Notes under the pieces: model-generated
What the model saw: the letters and a program-made list of their open reading frames with translations, nothing else
Databases searched by the model: none
Told to the model about the DNA's origin: nothing
Part shown: one piece after another, positions 1 through 8,833 of the stretch
How the letters are laid out: the number at the start of each line of letters is the position of its first letter
How positions within the stretch are numbered: position 1 is the first letter of the stretch
Translations under genes and position numbers: made by a program
NCBI GenBank assembly: GCA_001821555.1
Contig: MHMM01000009.1
Span: forward strand, 1 to 37,738
Source of the DNA: Candidatus Nealsonbacteria bacterium RIFOXYB1_FULL_40_15
GTDB taxonomy: Bacteria; Patescibacteriota; Minisyncoccia; Minisyncoccales; GWA2-38-27
Length of the DNA stretch: 37,738 nucleotides
Direction: 5' to 3'

Positions 1-2078
1 ATAGAGGTGGCGGGAACATCTGAAATATTTTGAGATGTGCAGTAAGAAAGATTTCCCTTGAATGTTTGCGGTTCGGGGTTTTTAAAATTTCCGGTAAATA
101 GGGGGACATAAAAACATTGATCGGGCATCTCCATTCCCCCCTCTCTTCTTATCTGGCCGCACTTATTTTCAAGTTCTGCGGAGTCGCATTTTGGCGGGAC
201 AGTTTCTCCCATTTGGTTAAATAAGTCTCTGCACTTTTGAGAGGCGGCTGTATTTCTTTCGCCCTCGTATTTTATATCAGCACAAATCCCGGATGGCGTC
301 TTGCACGTGACAAATGGCATTGCACTGCAGGCAATGTAATCCTGCCAAATTTTATCGCAGACATTTATTATCTCTTCATGAACAATATCTTTATTTATAC
401 ACTTTGCTAGCCGGCTTTCATCGGGCAATCCATTAGATCCCTTTGATCCGGGAAGCTCCTGGCATTTTTCTGAAAGCCATGAAAATGTGTTTAAATACCA
501 TTCTAGATTAAGGTAATTATTATCTTTGCTTTCTGTATCTTTTTGTTGGCAACTATATGTTTGCCCTCCTGTTTTTATACAGGCAAAGTTTCCTAGAGGG
601 ATTTGTGGCAAAGAGGGGATGGGCGGATATATAGTTATCGGATCTATTCCGAAGGGTTTTTCTTTTGTTTGTATATCTGGCCATTTTATGACAGCATCTG
701 GCATGGGAATATTAAAGTCGCCGAAATTGGTTATTTTTCCCACACTTAACTTTTCAGGCAGGTCTAATCCTGCTCCTTGTATATTTATTTCTCCCAAATC
801 CAGGTCTTGCAAGCGGACGCCCACTTCAAATAAAAGTTTTATATCCCCTTGTTCGCCGGCATTGTCTAATATGCAGGCCTGAAGGCCGCCTGAAATTTCT
901 TTGCCGCAGTTTGCAGAGCACTGATTTGGGGTGGCATATTTTTTATCTGATAATATATCTATATTAGCCTTAGCGGCTTTTGAAAGTTCTTCGCTTGAAT
1001 CCATTAGGACGGCAAGCCCTTCTCTTAGCGTGGCCGCTTCGTCTTCTCTTAATGTTTTGAGCTCTGCCTCCAACCCCGACTCCATTTCTTTTTTCAGTAA
1101 ATCTCTCAAGTAGGAGATCTGATCTATTTTATCTTTCGCTTGGTACTGCGTTTTTTCTATTAGCTTTTTATCTAAACACGTCTCCCCAAAAACCTCTAAT
1201 CCTCCAGGATCGCACCCCCCCGAAAATAGAGCACTTTTAATTGTGTCCGGAAGGGTTGCGATACGATTTTTTAAGTCCTCGGCCATATTTTCAAGCTTAT
1301 TCTCCAACTGCTTGGGGAAGTCAGGGATTTTTAATATTTGCTGGTCTATTTTATTTCTGATTTCGTTTAAAATTATTTCTGCGTGGCTTTTTAACTCCTC
1401 TGGATTCAACGCATCTTTATTTTTCAAAAGCTCTTGTTTTAGGGTATCAAGAGAATTTTTTTCTTGGTTAAGCAACCCGTCTAATTCCTTTAATTTTGCT
1501 ATTTTATTTTTAACCTGGTTTATTTCGGAAGCGGTTAATTTTATATTTGATTTCGTTTCTTGTAGATATTGCTGGCCATCTTGTTCGGGGTTATCGCCCC
1601 CTACTATGTTTCCGTAGGTTTGAGGGGCAAAAGATGTTTTTTGTTCGCTTGCTAAAACAAAAGCATTTAAACCCTTGATAGAATTATCTATGTGATTTTT
1701 AAGTCGATTTATCTCGCTCCCTGCTCTGTTTGCAGCCGTTTCCGGAGTCATACTTTCTAAATTGAAATTTTTAGGATTCAGCTCTATTTCTCTCACTGCA
1801 TAATCAGCACCTATTACTTGGCCACACTGGGATTGAGCGTTTTTGCAACTGCACTGTTCGGCAAAATTTTCTAATTCTTGATTCAGGTAAGCCAAGTCTA
1901 GTCCAGCAAGATTCAATTCTTTGACTACGGCATCTATACGATATGGATAGCGGGGGAAATATCCCAATCCTTGTGCCAAGATAGCACTTCCCGAAAGTAA
2001 AAACAGTATACCGATTGCCACGAATGTATTTTTATACTCTTTTAATCCTTCTTTTGTATTTTTTAAAAATTGATTCAT
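1..2078 (-). CDS. Cys-rich membrane-anchored protein, 3' end cut by window
   Basis: The frame is open from an ATG at 2078 to the window edge, giving about 692 residues without a stop. Residues about 17-35 form one hydrophobic signal-anchor segment ending in GSAILAQG; the rest should lie outside the membrane. The middle is charged and coiled-coil-like (many K, E, L and N). The distal part carries many cysteines in short clusters such as CSCKNAQSQC and CSANC. The start lies 7 nt after the stop of the 764-residue upstream gene, so the two are probably cotranscribed. The upstream protein has the same style (N-terminal membrane segment, coiled coil, Cys-rich patches), which suggests a common surface complex. 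I do not recognise a family, and function is unknown. Confidence 0.85.
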   Translation of the reverse strand, partial: MNQFLKNTKEGLKEYKNTFVAIGILFLLSGSAILAQGLGYFPRYPYRIDAVVKELNLAGLDLAYLNQELENFAEQCSCKNAQSQCGQVIGADYAVREIELNPKNFNLESMTPETAANRAGSEINRLKNHIDNSIKGLNAFVLASEQKTSFAPQTYGNIVGGDNPEQDGQQYLQETKSNIKLTASEINQVKNKIAKLKELDGLLNQEKNSLDTLKQELLKNKDALNPEELKSHAEIILNEIRNKIDQQILKIPDFPKQLENKLENMAEDLKNRIATLPDTIKSALFSGGCDPGGLEVFGETCLDKKLIEKTQYQAKDKIDQISYLRDLLKKEMESGLEAELKTLREDEAATLREGLAVLMDSSEELSKAAKANIDILSDKKYATPNQCSANCGKEISGGLQACILDNAGEQGDIKLLFEVGVRLQDLDLGEINIQGAGLDLPEKLSVGKITNFGDFNIPMPDAVIKWPDIQTKEKPFGIDPITIYPPIPSLPQIPLGNFACIKTGGQTYSCQQKDTESKDNNYLNLEWYLNTFSWLSEKCQELPGSKGSNGLPDESRLAKCINKDIVHEEIINVCDKIWQDYIACSAMPFVTCKTPSGICADIKYEGERNTAASQKCRDLFNQMGETVPPKCDSAELENKCGQIRREGGMEMPDQCFYVPLFTGNFKNPEPQTFKGNLSYCTSQNISDVPATS

Positions 2079-2085
2079 TTCTAAA

Positions 2086-4380
2086 TTATTCTGCCGTCTT
2101 ACATTGGCTAATATCTCCCACATCTATGTGCAAATAAGGGGTCTTGTCTAATATATAAGCTGCGGGGTTGCATTTTTTTGCTGCGGTTATAATCTCGTCA
2201 ATATATTGGCTTTGATCTCCAGCCATATTTAATTTTACAGCGTATGATTGTCTGTTAAAACTGCACCCGGCACCTCCATAGTGAGCAGAAATTCTAGTTT
2301 TGCCTTTTTCAACTTCAAATGAATAAGAACAATCACCCGAATCAATCGGGCCCGCATCCCAGTCGCACTTATTCTTATAAATATTTATGTCGGAAATAGC
2401 AGCTATTATTCCTAGCTTATAATCAAGATTTTCTTTTATTTGCACCTGGTTTAATTGCAATCTCATACAAGAAAGCAGTTGTTGAAGGGGCTCTGACGCG
2501 TCTTTATATTGATTATAGTCTCTGACTTCTTCTGTGCAATCCCAACCGGCGGGACAATTATTCTCTGTGGGCAACGGTTTGAATTCATCCGCAGGAAGAA
2601 TATATATGGCGGAGTCGTTAGATGTCCCAGAATAATCAGGATTTGTGCAACAATAAAGATCTTTGGGGTGGCATTTTGTTATCAACCTTCCGGTACCATC
2701 GTATGTTTTTACAAAAACCATATCCATTATTGACCTACAGCTAAAAACATCCCAATCATCATTTGCCTTGCATGAACTTATCTGCTGGCTTAGATTATTT
2801 AACTCAATCAGGCGAGACGGAACATCAGCAAAGATTTTTTTAATTTTTACTATTTCTTTTAGTATTTTAAACTCAATTTCATTTATTTCCTCCGCTTTTT
2901 CGTTTATTTGAGCTGTGGGACAGGCCTCTCCCGAACATGATTGAGAACATTGTATGCACTTTGACATACAAAATGGCACGCATCCTCCGCAGGGGATGGG
3001 AGAACAGCACCCCAAACAAAAATTTTCTTGACAGCCGCATTTGACCCGTGAATTTTTATCGTTGCACTGTGAAACCAGATTTTGCATTTCCTGCATTTTG
3101 TGGACCAAGCTTTCGATTAAAGCAGAAACATGATTAAGTCGGAAGATTTCTTCCACGGCATATTCCCTAAGTTTATCAAATACCTCTCCTGTATTATATC
3201 TCACAGGGCATCCTATATTGGAGGAGACCTCTCCAAAAAGGGAAGATATATTCCCTTCGTCGAGGTCAATGCTAAAAGAAGAATCATACACAGTCCCTCC
3301 GGCAGAGCAGTAAAAAGTCAAAGAGTTTCCTCTTGACGCATAAGGGCTTGATATTTGTTTTATTTCTATTCCCTGCTCTTGCAGCCCTTGTTTTTCTTTT
3401 AGATAGTCAGCGATTAGAATTAATTCTTTGTTTTGATTATGGCAATTAACAATTTCTCCCTCTATTTCCTGAAATTTTCTAAGGTCTTCTCTTAGAATTT
3501 TTATCTTATTTTCTATTGCCTCCTTAAATTTATTTAAATTTGCTTTTTTATCTTCATTTATAGCTAAAGTAATGTTTATTTTTCCCCTGGGAGAATCCGG
3601 CTCAACTTCCAAGTCTTGATCTGTTTGGCAAGGGTCGCCCTGGCACCCTATAGGCATGCAACCCGATTCCGGAGAGGCACAATAAGCGGTTAAGTTTTCT
3701 GCTCGGCACTGATGCGTAAGGGTAGATAAATATTTATGCAAATCAGCCACGCCTCGTATGAGAGGATTTTCTAAATCAGAGTCATTTACATTCACCCTTG
3801 AGTTTATAAAATTTTCAAAGTCAATAATTGTTTTTTCTAACGCAGCCATTTTTTCTTTATCCCATAATCCTTCATTTATCGATTGTGCCAAAGGGAGTTC
3901 GGAGGATATATATGTGGCGTCTTCTGGTTTTATTTCCGGAGGTATTTTTACTTCGTGAACAGGCAGATCGGGAAGATCCGGAATATCAAAAAGAACAAGT
4001 TGCGGATTTATGGTTGCCAATATGATATAAGAGCTTGCAAGAATAACTATTCCCAAGAATGCCGCCGTTATTTTCTCTCGCCCCTCTTTCATTTTTTCTG
4101 CGTTGCCGGAAGATGTGAGGTAGAGGAATCCTCCCCAGATAATCACCGAAAGGGCTACTATCCCGATAGTCCCTATCGCAAAAGTAAACACATATTTTAC
4201 ATACCCCGGAAGGCCGTACTGGACAGTCTTTGGCGCTGTTCCTCCTATATTAGGGTAGTCAACCTCCAAATCCTGGGCAGAAATGCAAAAAGGGATAAAA
4301 AAACAGACAAACAGTAAAATTACTGCCAGCATTTTGTCTTTTGTTAGGCAAAAGACAAATCGGGAAAACCGTGTAAGCAT
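2086..4380 (-). CDS. VirB2/T4SS-pilin-like N-terminus on a large Cys-rich secreted protein
   Basis: 764 residues. A first hydrophobic segment (about 17-36, ending in CISAQ) looks like a signal sequence. Two further membrane helices (about 57-83 and 104-125) flank a short charged loop containing SSGNAEKMKEGREKI. This two-helix-with-loop layout is the hallmark of VirB2/TrbC-type and CPR T4SS-pilin-like proteins. Residues about 160-764 are a coiled-coil and Cys-rich outer region with one dense cluster around CGCQENFCLGCC. A TATAAT box at 4387-4392 ends 6 nt before the ATG at 4380, supporting that start and a leaderless message. A start at Met17 (4332) would give a cleaner signal peptide and cannot be excluded. 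Likely operon with the downstream partial gene. Function in secretion or surface-fibre assembly is inferred only from topology. Confidence 0.85.
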   Translation of the reverse strand: MLTRFSRFVFCLTKDKMLAVILLFVCFFIPFCISAQDLEVDYPNIGGTAPKTVQYGLPGYVKYVFTFAIGTIGIVALSVIIWGGFLYLTSSGNAEKMKEGREKITAAFLGIVILASSYIILATINPQLVLFDIPDLPDLPVHEVKIPPEIKPEDATYISSELPLAQSINEGLWDKEKMAALEKTIIDFENFINSRVNVNDSDLENPLIRGVADLHKYLSTLTHQCRAENLTAYCASPESGCMPIGCQGDPCQTDQDLEVEPDSPRGKINITLAINEDKKANLNKFKEAIENKIKILREDLRKFQEIEGEIVNCHNQNKELILIADYLKEKQGLQEQGIEIKQISSPYASRGNSLTFYCSAGGTVYDSSFSIDLDEGNISSLFGEVSSNIGCPVRYNTGEVFDKLREYAVEEIFRLNHVSALIESLVHKMQEMQNLVSQCNDKNSRVKCGCQENFCLGCCSPIPCGGCVPFCMSKCIQCSQSCSGEACPTAQINEKAEEINEIEFKILKEIVKIKKIFADVPSRLIELNNLSQQISSCKANDDWDVFSCRSIMDMVFVKTYDGTGRLITKCHPKDLYCCTNPDYSGTSNDSAIYILPADEFKPLPTENNCPAGWDCTEEVRDYNQYKDASEPLQQLLSCMRLQLNQVQIKENLDYKLGIIAAISDINIYKNKCDWDAGPIDSGDCSYSFEVEKGKTRISAHYGGAGCSFNRQSYAVKLNMAGDQSQYIDEIITAAKKCNPAAYILDKTPYLHIDVGDISQCKTAE

Positions 4381-4386
4381 TAAAAG

Positions 4387-4392
4387 ATTATA
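4387..4392 (-). promoter_or_regulatory. -10 box (TATAAT) for the 764-residue protein gene
   Basis: On the minus strand TATAAT is followed by six bases and then the ATG at 4380. No convincing -35 is seen at 16-18 bp (nearest GTTATT). The 6-nt spacing puts +1 on the start codon, as for several other genes here. Confidence 0.5.
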
Positions 4393-4453
4393 TCACAAAA
4401 CAAAACTGAATAACCTGTGTAAAACTCTGGGTAAAACCTGTAATCAATCTGTT

Positions 4454-4476
4454 AAAAGTAAGTTAATCTTACTTTT
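4454..4476 (-). terminator. AT-rich 9-bp hairpin after the 307-residue gene
   Basis: AAAAGTAAG and CTTACTTTT form a perfect 9-bp stem with a 5-nt loop, 16 nt past the stop of the 4492-5415 gene. On the minus-strand transcript the 3' arm ends in TTTT. It is weak (little GC), so termination efficiency is uncertain. Its arm shares the AAGTAAG core with the palindrome inside rsmA. Confidence 0.4.
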
Positions 4477-4491
4477 GAGAAAAAGCTGTTT

Positions 4492-5415
4492 TTAAAACTT
4501 TGTTATTTCTAAGGTATCGGACAGAATTTTAATATTAAAATGAATATTTGAGGCGCCACCAGTTGTAAAAGAAAATTCTGTTTCATCTTTGGGGACCACA
4601 AAAATAAACTGTTGGTCGTATAATGTTGCATTGGGGGATATAGAAATGTATGAATGGCTGTCAGGGTAATTTGGTGTCACCTTATCACCCTCTTCATTTG
4701 TTATCCTTCTTATATTTATTGGAAGAGTATTATTGTATTCTTTGTCCGCATTCTGTATTTTAAGCAGAAAGGTAATCACGCGGAATTCATTTTCTAAGTT
4801 GATATACGGAGGATAATAAGTGCCTCCGCCGAAAGTTAAAAAGTTCTGCGACCCTCCTACCGCTTCCAGCAAAACAGATGTGATAGAAAAATTAATACTG
4901 CCTTCTGTCCATTCGTTATATTCTATCCATGACAAACTATAGGGATACAAAAAATCTTTTCTCAAAAGGGTGGCGATGGGGGATTCTACGCATTTATAAT
5001 AACTGCACATGGCATTAACCGGAATTGCGCAAGTTTCTTCGGCTGCGGGTTCGCATTTTTCAATATAACTGCTAATTTTAGAATTTGTTTCGTATTGATT
5101 GAAGGTTTTGTTTACAAATCTAAAACACCCCAATTTCGTGTTGGCGGGCGTTATCTGTAAAATCTTGCAGTCTTCATTAACGTCGCAGTAGTTGGCATAT
5201 TCTAAAAAATCATTGATTTCGGTATATTCTTTTTCACATTCGGAGGATACTAAGCTGTCGCTACGGATAAATTCAACCTCTTTATCTCTTTGAAACGGAT
5301 CGCCTTGCAGGGATAATAAAATACTGCTAGTGATAATTGTTCCGAGAAGGGCGATAATCAAAACTGCCACGAGCGGAGAGATACTTCTACCTAAAAACAC
5401 TTTTATTTTATCCAT
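4492..5415 (-). CDS. Anchored protein with archaeal-pilin-like N-terminus
   Basis: 307 residues. The N-terminus has a short basic stretch (MDKIKVFLGR), then SISPLVAVLIIALLGTIITS, a hydrophobic helix at about 12-32. An R-x-x-SP-hydrophobic pattern resembles class III signal peptides of archaeal-type pilins, but there is no proven peptidase site. The ectodomain has a Cys pair region (CDVNEDCKIL and CSYYKCVE) and a C-terminal half of beta-rich composition. It is transcribed towards the VirB2-like gene, with a 111-bp gap holding a weak hairpin. A type IV-like pilin or a simply tethered surface protein are both possible. No family recognised with confidence. Confidence 0.8.
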   Translation of the reverse strand: MDKIKVFLGRSISPLVAVLIIALLGTIITSSILLSLQGDPFQRDKEVEFIRSDSLVSSECEKEYTEINDFLEYANYCDVNEDCKILQITPANTKLGCFRFVNKTFNQYETNSKISSYIEKCEPAAEETCAIPVNAMCSYYKCVESPIATLLRKDFLYPYSLSWIEYNEWTEGSINFSITSVLLEAVGGSQNFLTFGGGTYYPPYINLENEFRVITFLLKIQNADKEYNNTLPINIRRITNEEGDKVTPNYPDSHSYISISPNATLYDQQFIFVVPKDETEFSFTTGGASNIHFNIKILSDTLEITKF

Positions 5416-5581
5416 AAAATAAATTGTTATAAATTATATGATTCTACAATTTTTAAAGAATAAATTAAATCACTGTAACTGTGTAAAACCCTTTGGGTTG
5501 ATGAAGAACCTGTGGATCAAAAAACTGCAAAGGACGTCTGCTCGCCTTGGGCGGAGCCCTCTGTAATTTACGGGCTGGGTT

Positions 5582-6373
5582 TCATGAGCGAGACTCATTT
5601 GACAGATTTAGCCAGTCGTCCATAGACAGGGTTTCGGCCCGGCGGGCTGGATCTATATTGTTTTTCTTCAGCCATTCTGCTATTCTCTCTTTTTCTATTT
5701 TCAGTTCTTTGGACAGATTTCCAACCAGCTGTTTCCTTGGATGAGAAAATCCTGCCCTTGCTATCTTAAAAAGTAAGCTAAGCTTAGGTAAGCTTAGCTT
5801 ACTTTCAGGAGTTAGTTTGAGAATGGCGGCATCAACTTTGGGGGCAGGATAAAAAGACCCCTTGGAGATATATGAAATGATTTTCGGTTCTGCGTATACT
5901 TGGACCGAAACGGCAAGAAGGTTCATTTTTGGGGGTTTTGCTATGATTCTTTGGGCTACTTCTTTTTGAACTATCAAAACCATTATTTCGGGCGGGAAGT
6001 CTTTCTCCAGGAATTTTCTTATAACGGGAGATGTTATATAGAAAGGAAGGTTAGCGACTACCTTATATTTTTTGATATCCGGGTTGAAAGAAAGTATGTC
6101 CTGATTTATTATTTCCAGATTTTTGAGGTTTTCATATTCTTTTGATAAGAGGCCGGAAAGCCCGCTGTCTTTTTCCACAGCAATTACCCTTTTGGCTTTT
6201 TCGGCTAGTTCCCGGGTAAGGATGCCCAGCCCGGGCCCTACCTCAAGGACAATATCTTGAGGATCTATGCTGGCTGCCTTTATGACTTTTTCTGCTATTC
6301 CCTTGTTCGTCAAGAAGTTTTGGCCGAGTCTTTTTGACGGCCTAATGCCGTATTTCTTCATCAATTCCTTCAT
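5582..6373 (-). CDS. rsmA: 16S rRNA (adenine1518/1519-N6) dimethyltransferase RsmA
   Basis: 263 residues, normal length. It dimethylates two adjacent adenines in the helix 45 loop of 16S rRNA using SAM, late in small-subunit assembly. Diagnostic motifs: RPSKRLGQNFL near the N-terminus, SAM-binding VLEVGPGLG (about 43-51), acidic AVEKD, and the catalytic NLPF motif (VVANLPFYITSP, about 108-119), followed by FYPAPKVDAAI. The C-terminal helical domain contains a run (KLSLPKLSLLFK) encoded by a perfect DNA palindrome (5770-5805). On the minus strand TAATAT lies 6 nt before the ATG at 6373, so the message may be leaderless. Confidence 0.97.
   Translation of the reverse strand: MKELMKKYGIRPSKRLGQNFLTNKGIAEKVIKAASIDPQDIVLEVGPGLGILTRELAEKAKRVIAVEKDSGLSGLLSKEYENLKNLEIINQDILSFNPDIKKYKVVANLPFYITSPVIRKFLEKDFPPEIMVLIVQKEVAQRIIAKPPKMNLLAVSVQVYAEPKIISYISKGSFYPAPKVDAAILKLTPESKLSLPKLSLLFKIARAGFSHPRKQLVGNLSKELKIEKERIAEWLKKNNIDPARRAETLSMDDWLNLSNESRS
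5770..5805. repeat. Perfect 36-bp palindrome inside rsmA
   Basis: Arms of 17 bp (5770-5786 and 5789-5805) are exactly complementary around a central GG. The left arm begins AAAGTAAGCTAAGC. Each arm itself contains the AAGCTT core, so the element looks like two facing copies of a small palindromic unit. It is read in frame as KLSLPKLSLL without disturbing the protein. Confidence 0.85.
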
Positions 6374-6425
6374 AAATCTATATTAACAGACAATGAAGAA
6401 AATTACAGTCTTGTGGAAAAAGGTA

Positions 6426-6453
6426 TTGACTTGAGGTTTGAGAAGGGTATTAT
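6426..6453 (+). promoter_or_regulatory. Sigma-70-type promoter for the LysM-M23 gene
   Basis: TTGACT (6426-6431), 16-bp spacer, TATTAT (6448-6453), with predicted +1 near 6460. This lies downstream of the most upstream in-frame TTG (6438), so that codon cannot be the start on this transcript. Confidence 0.6.
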
Positions 6454-6488
6454 TTAAGAATAAGGTTAATAAGAAGGAGAAAACAACC

Positions 6489-7565
6489 ATTCCTATATTT
6501 CAGTTTTTAGCAAAATCAAAAACTGCGAAAAGAGCCGGTCTAAAGATATTCGCCGGAAAAATGAAAGGATCCTTTCTTAGGGAGCCTTTATTTTATTTAA
6601 CAATAGCGTTTATCTTTTGCTTGTTTTTTACTCTTTGTTTCGGATTAGATTCCTTCAGCGGGAATTTTTCAGTTTTGAAAGCTGATATGATAAATTCTGG
6701 AGATCTGCTTTTCGCGGAATCCCCGAAGAATTTTCTACTTCACACTTCGGGAATGGCTTTGGTGGGGGAAAACAGCGCAATAGGAATTTCATCTCCTATT
6801 TCAATAACAACACAAGTTTTAGGAAGCTACGCCTTTGAAGAATCAAGGAATGAAATTATAGAACATATAGTTTCAGAAGGAGAAACTATTTCTTCTATAG
6901 CTGAAAATTACGGAATTTCTCCCGAAACGATTCTATGGACTAACGATCTTTCTTCTAAAACAAAACTTAAAGAGGGCCAGAAGATTATTATTCTTCCTAT
7001 TTCGGGAGTTCTTCACAGTGTTGTAAGGGGAGACACTTTGAGCGGGATAGCCGATATTTATAAGGTTAAGGCATCAGAAATCGTGGCGTTCAATGATCTT
7101 GGAGAGGAAGACATATATATAGGAGACATTCTGATTATTCCCGGAGGGAAAATGCCTTCAAAGCCAAAAGCCAGTTTATACGCCTCAATTCCTATAGGAA
7201 CAAGCTATTTCATCTGCCCCCATATTAACTGCCATATCACTCAGCAGCTGCATTATTACAATGCTATTGATTTTGGAGGAAAATGTGGGGATCCTGTGTA
7301 TGCTTCAGCTTCTGGGATAGTCCAAAAGATAGATTTTGGCTGGAATAACGGAGGGGGGAATAATATAAGGATAGAACATCCTAATGGAGCAGTTACATAT
7401 TATGGCCATATCCAGAAAGCTCTTGTCTCTGTGGGCCAGAAAGTTTCCCAGGGAGAGATAATTGCTCTTATGGGAGGAAAACCAGGAACGCCCGGAGCGG
7501 GCATATCAACAGGATGCCATGTCCACTTTGCCGTTATCGGGGCCAAGAATCCTTTTGCAAAATAA
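6489..7565 (+). CDS. LysM-M23 peptidoglycan endopeptidase, membrane-anchored
   Basis: Likely a cell-wall hydrolase. An N-terminal hydrophobic anchor (LFYLTIAFIFCLFFTLCFG) is followed by two LysM modules (EHIVSEGETISSIAENYGIS... and HSVVRGDTLSGIADIYKVK...), which bind glycan, then an M23 zinc metallopeptidase. M23 motifs: LHYYNAIDFGG (Zn ligands His and Asp, spaced as in HGYNxxD-type members), YGHIQKALVSVGQKV, and the HVH triplet near the C-terminus. The start is uncertain. A promoter at 6426-6453 excludes the TTG at 6438. AAGGAG at 6474-6479 is followed 9 nt later by an in-frame ATT (6489), a rare but known start. The first in-frame ATG is 6561, without a ribosome-binding site. The end is secure. 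Confidence 0.9.
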   Translation: MPIFQFLAKSKTAKRAGLKIFAGKMKGSFLREPLFYLTIAFIFCLFFTLCFGLDSFSGNFSVLKADMINSGDLLFAESPKNFLLHTSGMALVGENSAIGISSPISITTQVLGSYAFEESRNEIIEHIVSEGETISSIAENYGISPETILWTNDLSSKTKLKEGQKIIILPISGVLHSVVRGDTLSGIADIYKVKASEIVAFNDLGEEDIYIGDILIIPGGKMPSKPKASLYASIPIGTSYFICPHINCHITQQLHYYNAIDFGGKCGDPVYASASGIVQKIDFGWNNGGGNNIRIEHPNGAVTYYGHIQKALVSVGQKVSQGEIIALMGGKPGTPGAGISTGCHVHFAVIGAKNPFAK

Positions 7566-7581
7566 TTTGGTTTGATATAAT
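7555..7581 (+). promoter_or_regulatory. Promoter of the second VirB2-like gene
   Basis: TTGCAA (7555-7560), a short 15-bp spacer, TATAAT (7576-7581), and the ATG 6 nt later at 7588. It overlaps the stop of the preceding gene. No ribosome-binding site is present, so a leaderless mRNA is inferred. Confidence 0.55.
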
Positions 7582-7587
7582 AACCTA

Positions 7588-8805
7588 ATGAAAAAGACAA
7601 TCGCCATAGCTTTATTCGGGCTGTTGTTTTTTTTATTTGCTTCGCAAGCGCTTGCTTTTGAACCCTGTGAAAAAGATCGTTGCCCAAAAGGAGAGAGGAT
7701 AGAATCATGTTGTATCCCAAGCCTTGATGACGGGGGAGGTCTTGTGCCCTGCGGTTCTCCCTGTTGTCCCTGCACTCTGTGTGATTTCTTTGAAATGATA
7801 AACAGGATAGTAAAGTTTCTTCTTTTTAAAATAGTTCCGATTATAGGAGCCATAATGATAGTTATAGGAGGGTTTATGATTATGTTTGCCTATGCTGGGC
7901 AGGGAGGGCCTGAAACTTTGAGCAAAGCCAAAAAACTCTTATTGTCCGCCCTGATAGGAATCTTGATTATTTACTGCGCATGGGGTATAGTCAACCTGTT
8001 TTTGCAGGCCATGGGGGTGTCCGAATGGGGAGGTTTTAAACAGTGGTGGATAATAGAATGCGGAAATAATTCTTCTGGCTCTGATAATAGAAACGTATCT
8101 TCTCAAAAATCCCCCGATCAAGGGGATTTTATTCCAAACTACCAGCCAGAAGAAGGAGACACTTATAATTATACATCGGACTGGGACTACAAGGACCCAG
8201 AACATGATTATACTGCCGAGTGGGATGCTCCCAATAATTATACGCCAACACCTGGCTTGCTGGGCCAGGCGCTTAAATTGGACGACGAAGGGGGGGTGTA
8301 TGAAAATTATGATCAATATAAGGAAATGAAAGATTATTTTTTAAGGGAAGGGTTAAATGAGGCAAAGCAAATAAGAAAACTTGCTGAAGCAGAAATTTTA
8401 AATGCCAGTGATCTAGATTCATTTACATCTCTACACTTTTATAATGACAGGATGAAGGAGGGGGCTCCAATGCCGAACGGAACGCTTGGCTATAAAGTGA
8501 ATGATAATAATTATGCCAATACATATCTAAATTTTACCCGTGAATTTTTTACCAATGGCCAAAGTCGTAGAGCATTACAACTTGCTTTATTGAGCGGAGC
8601 AGATGTTGATAGCGCGGAAAGTATTAGTGCGACCATGAGAAGCCATGTTCCATATGGCACGGTTACAATAGATGGAAAAAGTACAAAAATAAAGCCCGAT
8701 TATTATACGGCAGACGAAGCCAAAAAACTATTAGGTTTAGATAGCGGGTCTCCTTTTCTTTCTCAAGAGGAACGTCAGTATTTACAACAAAAAAGCGGTC
8801 AATAA
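7588..8805 (+). CDS. VirB2/TrbC-like pilin-topology protein with long soluble tail
   Basis: 405 residues. Cleavable-looking signal peptide (about 1-23, ending ASQALA), then a Cys-rich segment with about nine cysteines (CEKDRC ... CCPCTLC). Two membrane helices follow (about 71-97 and 115-138) separated by a loop containing AGQGGPETLSKAKKLL. This matches the VirB2/T4SS-pilin-like layout widespread in CPR genomes. The tail (about 160-405) is hydrophilic, rich in Asn, Tyr and Asp (for example YNYTSDWDY), with no recognised domain. The leaderless promoter at 7555-7581 fixes the start. A role in a type IV secretion-like or fibre structure is inferred from topology only. Confidence 0.85.
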   Translation: MKKTIAIALFGLLFFLFASQALAFEPCEKDRCPKGERIESCCIPSLDDGGGLVPCGSPCCPCTLCDFFEMINRIVKFLLFKIVPIIGAIMIVIGGFMIMFAYAGQGGPETLSKAKKLLLSALIGILIIYCAWGIVNLFLQAMGVSEWGGFKQWWIIECGNNSSGSDNRNVSSQKSPDQGDFIPNYQPEEGDTYNYTSDWDYKDPEHDYTAEWDAPNNYTPTPGLLGQALKLDDEGGVYENYDQYKEMKDYFLREGLNEAKQIRKLAEAEILNASDLDSFTSLHFYNDRMKEGAPMPNGTLGYKVNDNNYANTYLNFTREFFTNGQSRRALQLALLSGADVDSAESISATMRSHVPYGTVTIDGKSTKIKPDYYTADEAKKLLGLDSGSPFLSQEERQYLQQKSGQ

Positions 8806-8812
8806 AATTTTT

Positions 8813-8832
8813 TGATGATAGCGATATCATCA
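8813..8832 (+). terminator. 8-bp hairpin after the VirB2-like gene
   Basis: TGATGATA and TATCATCA pair around GCGA, 8 nt after the stop. No T-run follows directly, but a second, longer hairpin does (8834-8881). Together they probably end or stabilise the transcript. Confidence 0.35.
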
Positions 8833-8833
8833 T

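Noticed and set aside
1-2078. Plus-strand ORFs at 526-882, 931-1113 and 1243-1617
   Set aside because: All are antisense to one continuous minus-strand frame with signal anchor and coupled start.
5481-5520. DnaA-box-like CTGTGGATC and repeated CTGTGTAAAAC around 4415 and 5480
   Set aside because: Only imperfect single matches, with no dnaA or dnaN nearby and no cluster; not enough for an origin.
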